Shown here in pieces: positions 14,401 to 27,800 of a DNA stretch of 64,000 nt. The stretch is from NCBI RefSeq assembly GCF_001949145.1, contig NW_019091527.1:296706-360705 (forward strand), read 5' to 3'. A program made the translations under genes and the position numbers. Each line of letters opens with the position of its first letter. Position 1 is the stretch's first letter. The notes under the pieces are model-generated. The model saw only the letters and a list, made by a program, of their open reading frames with translations. It was not told the origin of the DNA and searched no databases. The stretch comes from Acanthaster planci (Eukaryota > Echinodermata > Asteroidea > Valvatida > Acanthasteridae).

Positions 14401-16323
14401 TCCATTAAATAAAAAGCCACCTTCAGACATTTCCTAGCAAATCACCCTTCCCTTATTTGTAGAACAGTTATTCTCCGGCCAGCTGTTTTAAGTGTAAAAT
14501 ATGGCAGCTGAACTATTTCACAAGTACACACCACTCAACATGTTATTCTAGGAGAGACAAAAAAAATGGTTGGCTTGGTATGGCATTCACACAGCTCAAA
14601 ACAGGTCTTGTTAACTTAAAACAAGATCTGCATGTTTAGGCTTTCTCTCTTTTTTTTTTATCCACGATGGTGACTCTTTACGACCCACACAAATGCTCTT
14701 TGTGGAGAGGTTCCCATCATTACGCCAGTCGTAATTGGCTTTCTACAGGACTTCCCAAACACAGCTTTGTGAAAGACCTTGCACGACCAGCGCTGACTCA
14801 ATGACGCAAGCAGCCAGGAACCATGCTCTACTTGTGCCAATTGTACCCACTTGGAGTGTTTTGTTTGCTGGTGTGACTGCGTTTTTCCTCTTTCGTGGAT
14901 CAGGGAAGGGGGGTGAGATACTGCATACAGTCTATAAACCAATACTAAGTGGATAAATAAACTTTTCCTTGATTGATTTTGGATCCGCACTGCCCTTTGG
15001 TGAGCAATAACAAGTTTCAATCTCAAACAATAATTAATTTTTTTTTTTTTTACAAAATCAATTCAACCAGGAGTAATCATGGTAAGCTTCATCCTGAAGC
15101 ATGGGTCAAAATTTCCTTCGGACAATGCAACACTATTACACAATGGACCACACAAAGCTGCATCATTGTGCTAAATACTTTGATTCATTTCAATTCCTCT
15201 TTGCTTTGCTCCAAGGATACAAACTCCCTATCGTTAAGGTCTGTCTCTCAGCAACATCAACATCAAACCGCATGTTATAGGATTTGTTCACAGGTGATGC
15301 GAATACAAACTGTTCACAAAACACTCGCTGGTTTTGCAAGAAACCGGTACAAAAACAAAACGGTAACAAAAATCCAGCCCCCCAAAAGAATGAGATGACA
15401 CACCTGAAGTCACGTGAATATAAAACATCCCATGACCCCTCTCCCTGCCTGGAGCAATCACATCCTATTTTTGGTAACGATTCACGATATTATTGATTTG
15501 CATCAACGCACAAAGAAAAGTGGAAAAAGCTTGAACAAAAGTCACATAACAGCTGAACCATTGCTAGGCAAATAAGCAGATTTGCGGGGCTAGTCGATAA
15601 CTTTTCACTCAGTGGAAAACCGTTTCACACTGAGGGCACGCCGTTAAGTAGAAACTTCAAAATCAATATGACTGAACCACAGGATATGACATTTTGCCAG
15701 AGTTTTCATCTGCCGGGGGGGGGGTTTGGGGAATGCAAACATTTTTTGGAGTTTTCAACTGCTACCTCCAAATTAAAGCCATGTGTGACATGAACTGTTT
15801 TCAACTGCCTGAGGGTTTCATTAATAAGGTTTTTTTTTTCACTCATACTAAGTATGCCCCAAGAGGAGCAAAAAATCTGACAAAAATCTGTAAATTTGAC
15901 AGTCATTTGCCCTTCCCAACATCGTAACAGCGACATTTCCCCAACTCAAAGAAAAAAAAACCTGGGTTATCTTTCTTGCGTTCACAGAATCCAAAAAATG
16001 TTGACTGTTTTAAGCCCATTAAACCAGAGAGGCTGAAGTTTGTACACATATGTACTCTGGAAGCCCTTGGTTCACATCCACCTAGGGTACCACATGGATT
16101 TTTTTTTAACTCGCACTTGATGTTAAGGTCAAATATTATGGAGTTGTCCATCAAAAAAAATCATTGGCGGGTAGCCTGATTTTCTTTTTTAATACTGCAA
16201 TGCTTGCTGATACAATGTTGGGAAGAAACAATTTCAGCAGTTCCACAGTTTCTGCAATACGCCTCCCCCCCCAAAAAAAATTCCTGTCAGGAGAGAAGAG
16301 ATGCACCCAAAAAGGGGACTTAC

Positions 16324-16416
16324 CTTGCCAAACTGTTGGAAGTAGTTCTTAAGATCCTCAGGTGTTGTTGATGCGGCCAGTCCACCCACAAATATCTTCT
16401 TTGTCCTTGTCACCGG
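16324..16416 (-). CDS. MSI: Musashi-family RNA-binding protein, exon encoding the start of RRM2
   Basis: A 93-base minus-strand exon with pyrimidine-rich acceptor (TTTTTCTCTCTGTCCATCTGCAG) and donor AAG|GTAAGTC. It encodes 31 residues in phase 0-0, beginning [13 protein letters not shown] and ending [24 protein letters not shown] is the signature at the start of Musashi RRM2 and contains the RNP2 hexamer IFVGGL. Helix 1 and the FGK turn follow. The vertebrate proteins read [21 protein letters not shown], so this copy differs mainly in the loop after GGL (AASTTP). The rest of RRM2 (RNP1, about 45 residues) was looked for by eye between 1 and 16323 and not found, so the next exon is more than 16 kb away or too diverged for visual detection. 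Confidence 0.95.
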
Positions 16417-18063
16417 CTGCAGATGGACAGAGAGAAAAACAATTGATCACTTGTGGGCAAAACGTATTCAAACACAATCACTTTTTCACGACAAAAACTG
16501 CAAAAACGATTACGGCTGTCTCCAATTCGTTCTTGTTTCGATTTTATTCACAAACATTGACTGGTGCATGTACAGTTGTCCATTTCTCATCACTTTGGGT
16601 CTGTATCCATCTTCGGCTGTGGCATTCAACTAACTGTAAGCTCCCGACAAGTCTGATTCCAGTACAATATGGGTTAAGCCTTAACAAGACTGTTCATTTA
16701 TTGAGGCCACGCTATGAGTGAATGCAAAATTGAGGCACATTTGACGTCACAAACGTCTGCGACGAATTTCGCTTCAGTTGAAAGTATTACACTGTTGCTA
16801 ACTTACAGCACGAACACATGTGTACGCTTGCACACTGAGTATGACGTGGTCTAATCCTTACGTATGAACAATATGATACAAAGGTGAAGATGGGAGGTCT
16901 TTTACTTGGTTGGAGCATCAAGAGACAAGAAACAGATACCCAAATCAAAGGTAAGGTGACAGTTGAACACAATGCCAACCTCTTTGTCCCTTTAAAAATA
17001 GTAATCAGGAACGGTCAAAGAGACATGAAAAGGACTGCACGTTTTTTGAAGACCTGCATGTAAGCATGGAGCTATGATGTAAGCTAGTGTTGCCACAATC
17101 AAACCAAATGCTGTGAAGCAGCATTCGACTGGGAAACAATGTCTTGAACGAATGCTGCTCCCGATTCCACTTTGATCATGGTCTGAGCATTTCCAGTGAC
17201 GCCAAGCCATCCGGACCAGCCTTCTGCAGAGAATTAATGGCGGTTGTTCCGAGGGGAGCCATTAGTAACGTGACTAATACAGTATGCGTCCCTTGCACTA
17301 TGCCCAAAGTTAATGTTCGCGACGGGTCATTACTGTACTTCCCTCCAACACATATCATGTTGGCATCATTGGAACGGTAAGCATCGGGTCATGGATCATT
17401 CAGTCGCGTCAATTATTCAAGTGACGCAGGGCTGTGGATGGTACTTTTTCCCCCTCTTACCAACAGTGCAACCATCCATTACACTTTGGAGTTAAATGAT
17501 GCACAGAGTGTCAAGCTATGGAGAACTGGTTACTTGATGGTATGTTGCCATTTGAAAGATACGCTCAATATTCGTCTGTCCTTCATACACAGTATTACCT
17601 AAGAAATCTATGGAGCCCTCAGAAGGCCATTTTCAGAGTTTCTCATTTTTTAAAAGGTAAAAGCAATTTTTAAAAAAATTCAGTCAAATACATGAATTGT
17701 GTAAACAACTACATGTACATGAAAGCATGTTTGGATCCATAGACATGTGTCCAGGCACTGACATAATACTGAAGTTCAGAAAAGGAACAATATCACTGAT
17801 ACAAACATGTATTACAGTATGGCAATGATATATATAGTATATATTCATATACTAGGATACAATTCACAAATGTTCATATCCTGAAAGACACAAACGATCC
17901 CCACAACAGAAGACTAAAACAAAAATTAGGTCTAACAACATACATCTTTCAGATTTATTTTTTCATATGTAGGCTGGCAGGTGATGTTGACCATGAATTT
18001 TGCCAGAACCGAGAAGTCACTGGAAGTTAGATGAGGGTACAAGAGCTATCACAAACAAAAACA

Positions 18064-18164
18064 AGAAGCTTTCTGGAACAAAAAAAGGAACAGAATTCCA
18101 CAGGCCCTGCACTAGAAGCTTTCTGGAACAAAAAAAAGGAACAGAATTCCACAGTCCTTGCACT
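18064..18164. repeat. Tandem duplication, two 50/51-base units
   Basis: Unit 1 (18064-18113) and unit 2 (18114-18164) both start AGAAGCTTTCTGGAAC and end with CACT. They differ by one extra A in the A run and two substitutions (GGCCCTGC versus GTCCTTGC). This looks like a recent local duplication. Confidence 0.95.
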
Positions 18165-18589
18165 CTCTTGAAGTGATTTATTTTTCTACTCTTAAAAATT
18201 TAGAAACAAATCGACGGATCAAAATGTAGCCTGCACTATGGAAAAAAGACAAACAGGTCAAAGCAACAGAGGGAGAATCCTTGCTTGAGATAGGGAGAAG
18301 AGGTTGAGAAGGATTTCAGTTGAGGGAATGCATGGGGGGGGACCCAGTACAAAGATGATGAGAAATAACGAGAAACTAGATGATTCTTAAGGTGTAAGGG
18401 GAGGGTGGAAATAGATGTAATCGGCAGATAGACTGCCAAAGGAAACCAGATAAACCAACTTAATGGCACACGAGAAAGACAAAAAAAATCAGGCTGCAAA
18501 ACTCTCGGGTGATGCGGAAGGAAGAAACAAGGCCTACAGAGCACACGGCGGTGATGGCACAACATGTCAGATGCTAGGTCGACGATTAG

Positions 18590-18820
18590 GAAAAAAAAAA
18601 AAAAAAGCAGGACAGATGAGAAAGGGGAAGAGGATGAAGACTGATGAGAAGGTATCCAGAGCCACGGAGGAGGATGCGGGAGGATAGAGGGGCAAGAGCA
18701 GCCGAGGGGGGGGGAAAAAGAGGCAAAGATGAAAGACTAGCTTCTGCAGAGGACGGGGAAGGGTCAGGACAACAGAGAGAGCTTAAAGAGAAAAAAAGTC
18801 GCTGGAAAGAGAAGAACGGG
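18590..18820. repeat. Purine-rich low-complexity stretch
   Basis: The plus strand is dominated by A and G, starting with sixteen A (18591-18606) and including runs of GGA and GAGA. Open frames across it (18463-18687 and 18644-18850, Lys/Arg/Glu/Gly-rich) reflect composition and have no domain. Confidence 0.7.
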
Positions 18821-21800
18821 TTGGTGATAACAGACGGGATGCGGGCTTGATGATAACGATTTCATGACAGGGCCGGATTGGAAGCACAGTGGTGGGGGGG
18901 GAGGTTAAAAAGAAAGGCCACAGTCGTTGAAATCTTCGTCCGTCAGCTTGTGAGATGCTTTCCCCTAATGGGGCAAAACCACTTCCTGACCCCTGATTGG
19001 TGTTTGCCAAAGGAATTTGTCCACTGGTGAATCCATTACGCTCGATGGACACCCATTAACAGTGTTGATGTGGAGAGAAAATGCCACTGGTTTACAGGTC
19101 ACCCAAGTGCAGGTTGCTGATAACAAATCCTGGGAGTTTCGCTGGACGAATGCTGGACATCAGCCCTCATCCTTATAAATGCTCTGTGACCTCTGTCCCT
19201 TCCCCAAAATATCAAATCACTGATGTCAGCCAGCGTAGGCAAGAAACAACAGACGAAATAAAACACTGCTTCTCACTGCCCGGTACTGCAACAAACCTTA
19301 TTCATGGGGAAGCCCTTTTTTTTTATTGTGTTCCAGGAATACTAAATAGGGTGGTGCCAGACTTCCAAAATGCCTGCTGTGCATGTACAATATTATGTGA
19401 CCCATCTGCAGCGGGTTACCAGCTAAAATGTAGACTTGTGAAGACTGTGACTGGTTGTCTGCAAGGGCTCAATGATATTGTGTGGAATGTTTCAATCTAA
19501 GTACTGGTACATGTACACGTAGCTCTCGGCAGTCTGTCTTCCATACAAGTTACTCCCATTGCATCCTGATGAACACAGGAGTGCAGTGTAATGAAAGAGA
19601 AAACTTTCACAGTTCCTGTTGATTTCCCACTGCAAAGTCAGGTTTCAGGATCTGACAGGCAAAACAAGCTACCGGTACCCAGACTTTGCACCGGTCCCAC
19701 CTAGCTTTTTTTTTTTTTATTCAATCTACATGTAGCTACCGGATGTACAGCAAAAGCTGTGGAATGCCTACAAATCCATGTACAAAAGGATGCTGTTGTG
19801 CAAGTTCTCTTCCAGGACATGGAAGCAAAATCTAAAGTGTAACAGAAATGACCACTTCATTTACTGGACAGCCAACTGAGATAAGCAACATTACAGCAAC
19901 AGCAATTAAATTTGTATGCTTAAGATCTTCGTGCAGGGTCCCCAGTTTTTTCTTATTTTTTCCCCTGGCCAAGGTGACCTGGCCATGGTTGTTATCTTAA
20001 GAGATGGTGTTTGGCCGTTGTGCATCGATCACGCAGAGAGCAAGCCGGGCGGAAGGCCAATTTCATCTGGACGAGGCAGCGTCGTTATCGTGTCATTTAA
20101 TTAAACAGCTATTACACCCCCCTGCCCGACCTTGGGTCCTTTTTTCAATGCATCCAGGCCACCTACGCATATAACAGCTCGTCCTGTGGCAGCAGCAGTG
20201 TTGCCGTCCCTCGCTAGCTTGGAAAATTATGATTACATAAATTATTAGCTCTAGATGGGTTTCGTTTTTATTACCAAGGTTGCACTGGTATCGCCAGGTA
20301 ATTACTGTGTAAACTGCTGGTGCGAGTTACAATCGAGTGGTGGGGCATGCGTCCGAGTGTTAGTGTGAGCCAGGTCAGAGCGAGGACATTTAAAATTACA
20401 AGCTTGTAAATCATTCAATGCACTTCAGGGAGCGTAACTGTGATGACAGGAGCCTGTGTTACAAAAGCCCAGTGTTGGTCAGTATTCTGATGAAAATTTT
20501 AATCAGGAGGCAAAGCTCCAGAATGGACAAAGACACAGGGAAAAAATTATTCAAAACAAAACCAACATTGTAAATTGCTGGGTTTTTTTCAGTAAATCAA
20601 AAACAAACGAATGATCAAGTTCATTATTGAGGGTTTGCGTGGCTGCCATGTTCCATGGGGTATGCACAAAAGAGGTTTCCCGGTAGAACTAAAGAACTGC
20701 CATGCAAAGCCTCCATAGCCCTTTGAATGTTTGCCTTTATGACCCCCCCCCAAAAAAATTTGTTAATTAGCATTTTTCATACGTTCAATTTTGAACATAC
20801 CGGTATGGTGTGTTATCGTCCCATTCAAGTACTCAAACAGAAGAGAAATGGGTTAAAAAGTGACTTGATTTTTACATGTGTCAAGTTCATTTTCCAGGCA
20901 ATTCCCTGCCTCTTCACACCAGATGATTAAAAAAGTGCCATTTTACTCAAAATGCTCTCTCCTCAATTTCCTGGGACAGGCAACAGCACTGGCAGTGTAC
21001 AATTTGGTGTCAAGCCATGGTTATTAATCAGGCATTCAATGTCCCTTGACACTAGAATAGATGATGGTCCAATGGGTTTCCAGAACAGCGGAGGATTTCC
21101 AACGATTCAGGCAACTTGCTAGCAAAACTAGAAAGGGAAGCTTGGGTATATCTGTTGGAGATGAACACAGTCACAAGGAAACCCATGAAGTAGGGACTGG
21201 AATAACTTCAACATTGAAGGGAGCCCTCTACTGAGGAGAGGGAAACCTTTGATGTACAGTAATGCCGCATGCGACAGAAGTCCACGTCAACACAGTGTCA
21301 ATTTCCTTGATGTCATGCCTGATGCAAGGGTTCCCTCCTTCTCTTAGGTATAAACTTCAAACTGGTGGGTGCATGTAATCCATGATAAACTGCCACCCTT
21401 GCTTAATCTCAGGCAAAAACCATGAACCAAGACCAGTGCAGCAAATTGGGTAACCAAGAAACTGGCATAATGTAGAGCTTTCAATGCCACAAAGTGACCC
21501 CATAGTGAGCCAAGTGAGGGAATGTTTGCGTAACAGGCCTACATGCACAGTACATGGGGTATATGCATCCATCTGTCCATTGTCAGCATCTGAATGTGTA
21601 ATCATTATTTTATTATTTTGATATATACAGCGCTAGTGAATATTGTTAACAGAAATGGCACTTAAGTAATGAAATAAATGTTAAATGTTGAACATTTCAA
21701 ACATTCTCAACACATTATTAATTACTTCATTTTAGTAGTGTGGAATTTTCCAATGGAGGAAGGAAACTGTACACAGTGCATTACTCAACATGTTCAAGAA

Positions 21801-24800
21801 CAACATATAAGGAACTGAACAGACCCAGCTACCGGTTCTTGTATGCTCACACCCAAGCTACATGTATGCTATTTTGGTAAACCTCGACTGAAACCTTTTT
21901 TTCATGTTTTGTTTTATTCCCCCTCCGGATAATTTCCTGTTGGCGCAACTGAAGCCCAGATGAACTGCTGGATCTCATCAGACCGGCTGTCACCCCTGGA
22001 TACAGACAGAGGTCATTGACACCGGCCCGATTAGATTCTGGGAATAGAACAAGAGATATCTGAGCTGGCCGGACCCCAAGAGACCATCGCAGGGCACCAG
22101 GTGGAGGAGACAAGAAACTGAAACCCAGTGAGGAACAAGGAACCGAAACCTAAGCAGGAGGCTAGGGGTGCCATTTACACTTTTTTGAGCAACAAATTCC
22201 TTTAAATATGTACATCAAGCCCGCCCTATCTTTGGTCTTGAGTGAGAGTACTTAGTCTAGGTCTTCCTATGTCCTCAGAGTGGTGGAGTACTAGGACAAA
22301 GTATAGCCTTTGCAAACCTCAAGCGCCTAGGAACATGTAATCCGTAAAAAAATCCCAGGTCCTCAGAGTTTAATTTCTCAGAGTTTTTCAAAATCACAAA
22401 TATCAAAGACTTAACTTCAATACAGAATAAAGCTCTGATAATCTGAGTCCTCGGAACTGAGTGAGTAAGATAAACAAATGACTGAGTTACTGATGCAAAA
22501 ACTGCCACCTAGAAAACTGGCTCCCAGGAGTCACGCCGGTTCTCATGGTTCTCGCAGGCCAGGATCCTTCCCTCAAAGAAGCAGAGGAGATGAGCGTGCA
22601 CGACTGACACTACGTAGTTCATGAATACTACATTCAACGTACACACGGGACTGCGAAAGCTCCAATGCCTGTGCACCAAGTGCTCGGGCTGACTGGGACT
22701 AGGGATAAAATACGCAATATTGACATAGCGTATGCAGTATGTATAAGCAATCACACCACATAAAGTATGGGCATGTAGCTAATAACGGGGACACGCTACG
22801 AGCCTGCCAGATAACAGATCAAATTCTCCGATCTGGGCAATCTGTGGGGACAGGAAGTGTTAGACCACCGTGTGAAGTGTGCGTCAGGCATCCATGATGT
22901 GACGCGCTTAAAATGGTTAGGCATAACCCTATCCATCAACAGTTTGCCTACAAATCGCACCCTTCCCACAAATATGAAAAAATGCATGTACCGTGTTCCC
23001 TAACATAGCTAGTTTTTTGGGCCCCATCACAGGTGGGAGGCCGATTGTGTTTCACCCATGATCCCTACCATGCGACAATGCATTCACCAAAATGTGACAA
23101 CTATTTACAAGTCAAGACATGCTCCGGCTATGTGTAAAGTTTCAGACAAGTCAAATGAACTGTTAAATGTCACCGTGAATAATTCACATTTTCCCCAAGA
23201 TCCAAAGCCAACGCCTGAGTAACACTACAGGCCCTACTAGTATTCTATGTGTATGTTGAAAACTTTGACATACATTTACATGTGAATTAAAATATAAACA
23301 ACTTGAACCGACAATAAAGCAGCACTGTTGTTAGGACAGAATAACAGCTTTGTATCACCGAGGTAGTCTCAAGAAAACCTTTTGTGCATTTGTTGTAACT
23401 AAATGAAAATAACAAAAACTGCCTCTGAGACACCATGGAGACACCGGCAATACACACTCTCTATCAACAAGAAATATTCACTGTGACACGAACAAAAACT
23501 AGGCAATCCTGACATAGTCAAACTCAAGACCAATGTTAGGTTCAGATTTCTCTGACAGCAATAAGCAAAACTGACACAAGAAAGTATTCAAGGGTGATTT
23601 AGTTCAATCAGATGTGGATGCATCAATCAGTTTGAGGCATTCTCGGATGAGACCCAACCATGGATGATAGAGTATCACTCCTTCACAACAGCATGCAGGA
23701 ATGCTTTTCTTTCTTTTTTGAAACCAATGAAACACAAATGCTTCGATGCGCGAAACAACATTCCCCTCAATTAAATTACAAGTGGCGACAGCGGCCCATT
23801 CCCACCATCTGTTCATTTCAATCCACTCCACAAACTGGCATCTCGCAAGTCAAATCCTGCCCACACCAAAATACCAAAATATGACATTGGCACTCCAAAT
23901 CTATTCCACCATGCCCGTGCATGCAAGCTTAGGATTAGTGCAAAGCTGGTCAGCTCTGCCACATGCTTGGTTCTTCAGCCTTTTCTCTTTTCAACATAAG
24001 CCCCTCTTGGGAAAGTGTCAGAAAAGTGCTGTATCATTTTGCAAAGCAAGACTTCAGCTCCCTTCTGAGGGAAACCACCTATGGATGCAAACCAAAGTCG
24101 CCCGAGGCCTCTGCACTGCTGAACGGTACAAGTGTGAAGTGCCTCACTTGACAGGGCACCAGACAACAAAGAGCTGCCAACAATAACAGGGGCCAGTTAA
24201 GGAAACTTTTGTGGTGATTATGGGATTAACACCTTCCCTGGTTTTCCAATCAATAATACTACAAATCATGCCAACACAACATGAGCAGACAGTCTTGGTA
24301 ACCATGGCCTGCAAAGGAACACTAAATTTTCAAAGCTCTCCATCTCTCTGTGGACAGATCAACTAAAGTTCAGCATTCCTTTGGGCTTTTTCACATCATC
24401 CAAAACCCCTGGATTTCCGAACTGGACTTCCTTTTTTTTGGGGGGGGCTTTGCAATATGATCACGTTTTAATCTGGAGATGAGTTGCAGATGGAGATGGA
24501 GTTGTGTGACAAAATGTACCATTTTTCATTCACTTTCAGTCTTCTGAAGTGTTAAATACAGGGACATTCATTTCGACATGTACATACAATGTACACGTAT
24601 GAACAGTTACAAAGGAAAAACCAGGCCAACCTGGCGTGCATATGGGATAAAAAGCTGCAAGACGAAAAGATGAAGAAAAACTGGATCTTGCTCAGGAGCA
24701 CACAGTATAAAGTAAAACTGCCCCACAGGAATCAACTCTATTACAGACCCCCCCCCAAAAATCAAGCAAGACAAAAGGAGAGAACGTGAATATAAATCAC

Positions 24801-27800
24801 TAACAAAAATAAATCTCTCCGGTACTGAGTGCAAGACGCCACAGACAGTGCAGTGACGGCAGTGAATTGCAACAGCCACGTGTGACTCTAAAATGAAAAA
24901 AAAAAAAAAACATTCATGACAGTTGACACATCCTCAGAGAATGCACAGAGATCATCAGGCCAGATTAGGAATTCCAAGCCCAGTCTATCCTAGCACGATC
25001 AATTTTACAGTTGTGGCTTAGCCACTTTTTTTCTTTTTTTTTTTTTAAATTCCTCCCCCAAACCACACGAGGGAGGAAACACACATCACAGACTGCACTA
25101 GCTGGTGCACAGCGTACACTGTACATCTGTACACGCTGAACGTGGGTACGTGGATGATTAGAGGGAGTGTTTGTAATCATATTCACGGTGGATAAATATG
25201 TGTGATCCTTCATTACAAGGGGCCGATTTCCCCCCCTGGGATTTCTAAAGGTCGGAACTCCCTGGAAGCTACGAACTGACGGTGCGCTTTGAAAGAAGTG
25301 AGAAAACAAAATAAAGGATAGGGGGAACTTCTGATAGTCTGCAGTTCCCAGCGAAGACATACGAAGGCGGAGGGCAGGCTTTTGAAAAAAAAAAACAACA
25401 AAAAACGCAGGACTGAGCAATTTCATTGGGATGACCCTTGCAACCAACCAACACTTCTTGCCCCAACCATGCCCCAACCAATCTCCAATGATTTCCGTCT
25501 GCTCGACTGCAGATCAGCACAAGGTCCTGGAGGGCCACAGAGCATTACTTTCAATTACGTCCTGGTGCTGAGCGTTTCTTGGAGCAAAAAAAGGGAAGGG
25601 GGGGTGACTGGAAGGATAAAGGGTGGATAAGAGCACTGTGGGCCGGCACAATGTGCGCGCACCGCGTGGACGACCCGCATAAGATGGATTTCGCTTCGGT
25701 GAGAACAGGGGAATAGTAATGAGTGGAACATACGATAATTGCGCTAAAACGTTTTGCAGAGGGAAAGGGAGAAAGAAAAAAAATACAACAACCATCCACA
25801 GTGTAACTGCCGAATTAATGAATGAGGAATGAGGAGTGACAGGCAAGGCTTCACCCCTTCATGACTGATGACCACGCCGCAGACAAACTGCACATTAAAC
25901 AGCCCCAGAGGGCAACAGCAAATGACCAGTTACTCCATCCAACGCCACCGTCCGACAAGCCAGACTTGTTTTTTCAATCATGGGGATATTTATATACCGG
26001 TATCTCCATGGCAGGGCTGACATTTGGCGTGGTATTTTCAAGTTCATCCATCCGGCCAAATCATATTAATGCCAGGGTAGAGGGCTGTGAATCCACGACG
26101 GCAAACGGGGAAAGTACATGCGTAACATGCATAACGACATCGGGATCATTAAACGGATATGCTACAGATTTTGGCACAAATCCGGGCAACCTTCAACACA
26201 ATTCCACTTCCACTCTGCTCAACATGCATGTGTGCTGTCATGGCTGCAGCGTGCAAATTCCCGACGTGGTATGCCACTGCTGCTTTAAATCCTGAAGGAC
26301 ATCAAATTTTGTGTGGGCCAATACAATGTCTGCGGTTGAAAGAGATTCCATGCACGACATTTGGAGTACCCCAGGATTGAAATACATGTACAGGAACTGC
26401 CAAGGTTCACAGCAAACTGGATCACTTCATGTGTAGTGTGGGCCCCTGCCTTCTGATATTTGCATCAAAGTTATTAATGGCATTCCACCACGCTATCCAT
26501 CTTCCGGGGAACCTTGCATCATTTTTCATGTTATATTCAAAACAAACACAATATACTTCCAACCGCATCCATCTTCTCTTCTCCACAGTTCATGTTTACA
26601 CCCAAAAAAGGCTTCTAAAATTATGATGCCAAGTGAAAAGAGCATGACCTCCCGTAGTCTGTAAAAGTTGAAGCCATAAAAAAGAAACCTTCCAATATAC
26701 AGTACAGTACCATTATCAACTTTCAATGTTTATGCACTCACAATCTGTACATATCCAATATTCAAAAATTGAAACCGTTTCACATGCAAAGTACCAGAAT
26801 TTGCTTCCAAGCAATTAATTCCCACCTCACAAAGCCCGCACACACAAAATCGAAAAGTGACAAAACAACGTGTCCAACAACCCTTTAAAAGCAGCTCATG
26901 TATATTCATGAAGTCCAATTCCCTGCTGACCCAGTGCCCTGGAATAGCCAGGCCGATGAGTCACCCTTTTTCCTTGCGCAAGGGCGAAACTGAAACGTGG
27001 ATTATGTGTTAGTGTAATTGAATAGGCACATAGGCTAGGTAAGCACAGCCAACACTACAACTCACACGCACATACCGGGTACATGCACATGCTCTTCCAG
27101 GTTTGTGTTTGGGAGTGTTCTGATTAAATCCCACAAACTGAACAGTCGATTCCTACAACCTCAGAGAGGAATGTCTTGTAATCATGCACAGCACAATGAC
27201 ACACCGTGCAATTCAATGTGTAATGGCACATGTTCGCCGTACAATTACATGACAGGGGCAGCATTGAGTACCTATCTGTGACTCTGCAAATCTGGCAGAC
27301 CCTCACACCAGAGGAAGTCTAAGTGGAACACTTACAAACATTCAATCTGAATTGTGTCACTGTTTTCTTCTTAATATATTGGTTAGCTTTTAACTCAATT
27401 CAAATGACAAGGCTTACATTAGAAATCAAGTTCAAATTCTTTTTTAAAAAATTCAGATATGTAAACCTTAGTCGTGGAGGGAAGAATTGCCGACAACACT
27501 AACACAGTAACAGACTGAAAAATACAAACGTCAGGCACTGCACCTTGTAAACGACACCGGCTAGAGTTTCGGTTACGTTGGCATTAATTTAAACCTGAAA
27601 CTGATCTAGCCTGGTAAGTAAACGCAGATAAATCGCTAAACTGCTTCCTGGCATGGGCCCCCTGAACAGTCACTAGAGCTGCTGAGTTGTTATCACACGA
27701 TCCCTGCAATGTGTATCAAAAGATAGACCGATGCTTGCACCTGGGTCGACCAACCAAAAAAAATAGAATCAAGTTAACTAACGGATGAGGGCATTTGTAC

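Larger units (their letters stand above)
1..16323 (-). other. Intron (partial) downstream of the RRM2 exon
   Basis: At least 16.3 kb of intron on the minus strand follows the RRM2 exon. No conserved coding exon was recognised. It contains a TIR element at 2944-3194, a MITE copy at 8390-8633, a GCAC microsatellite at 4352-4371, purine-rich and AC microsatellites near 11419-11475 and 8983-8993, and several homopolymer runs, including seventeen T at 317-333. A CpG-richer patch lies near 5335-5600. Open frames here, up to 141 codons (14973-15398), have no recognisable domain and often run through homopolymers, so they are taken as chance frames. Confidence 0.75.

Noticed and set aside
19081-19500. 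139-codon plus-strand frame rich in cysteine
   Set aside because: Cysteine spacing fits no known family, there is no upstream or downstream exon context, and it includes a T-run derived FF segment.
24965-25477. 170-codon open frame on the minus strand, the longest in the window
   Set aside because: No recognisable domain, low-complexity Phe and Lys stretches come from T/A runs, and overlapping frames of similar length exist on both strands.
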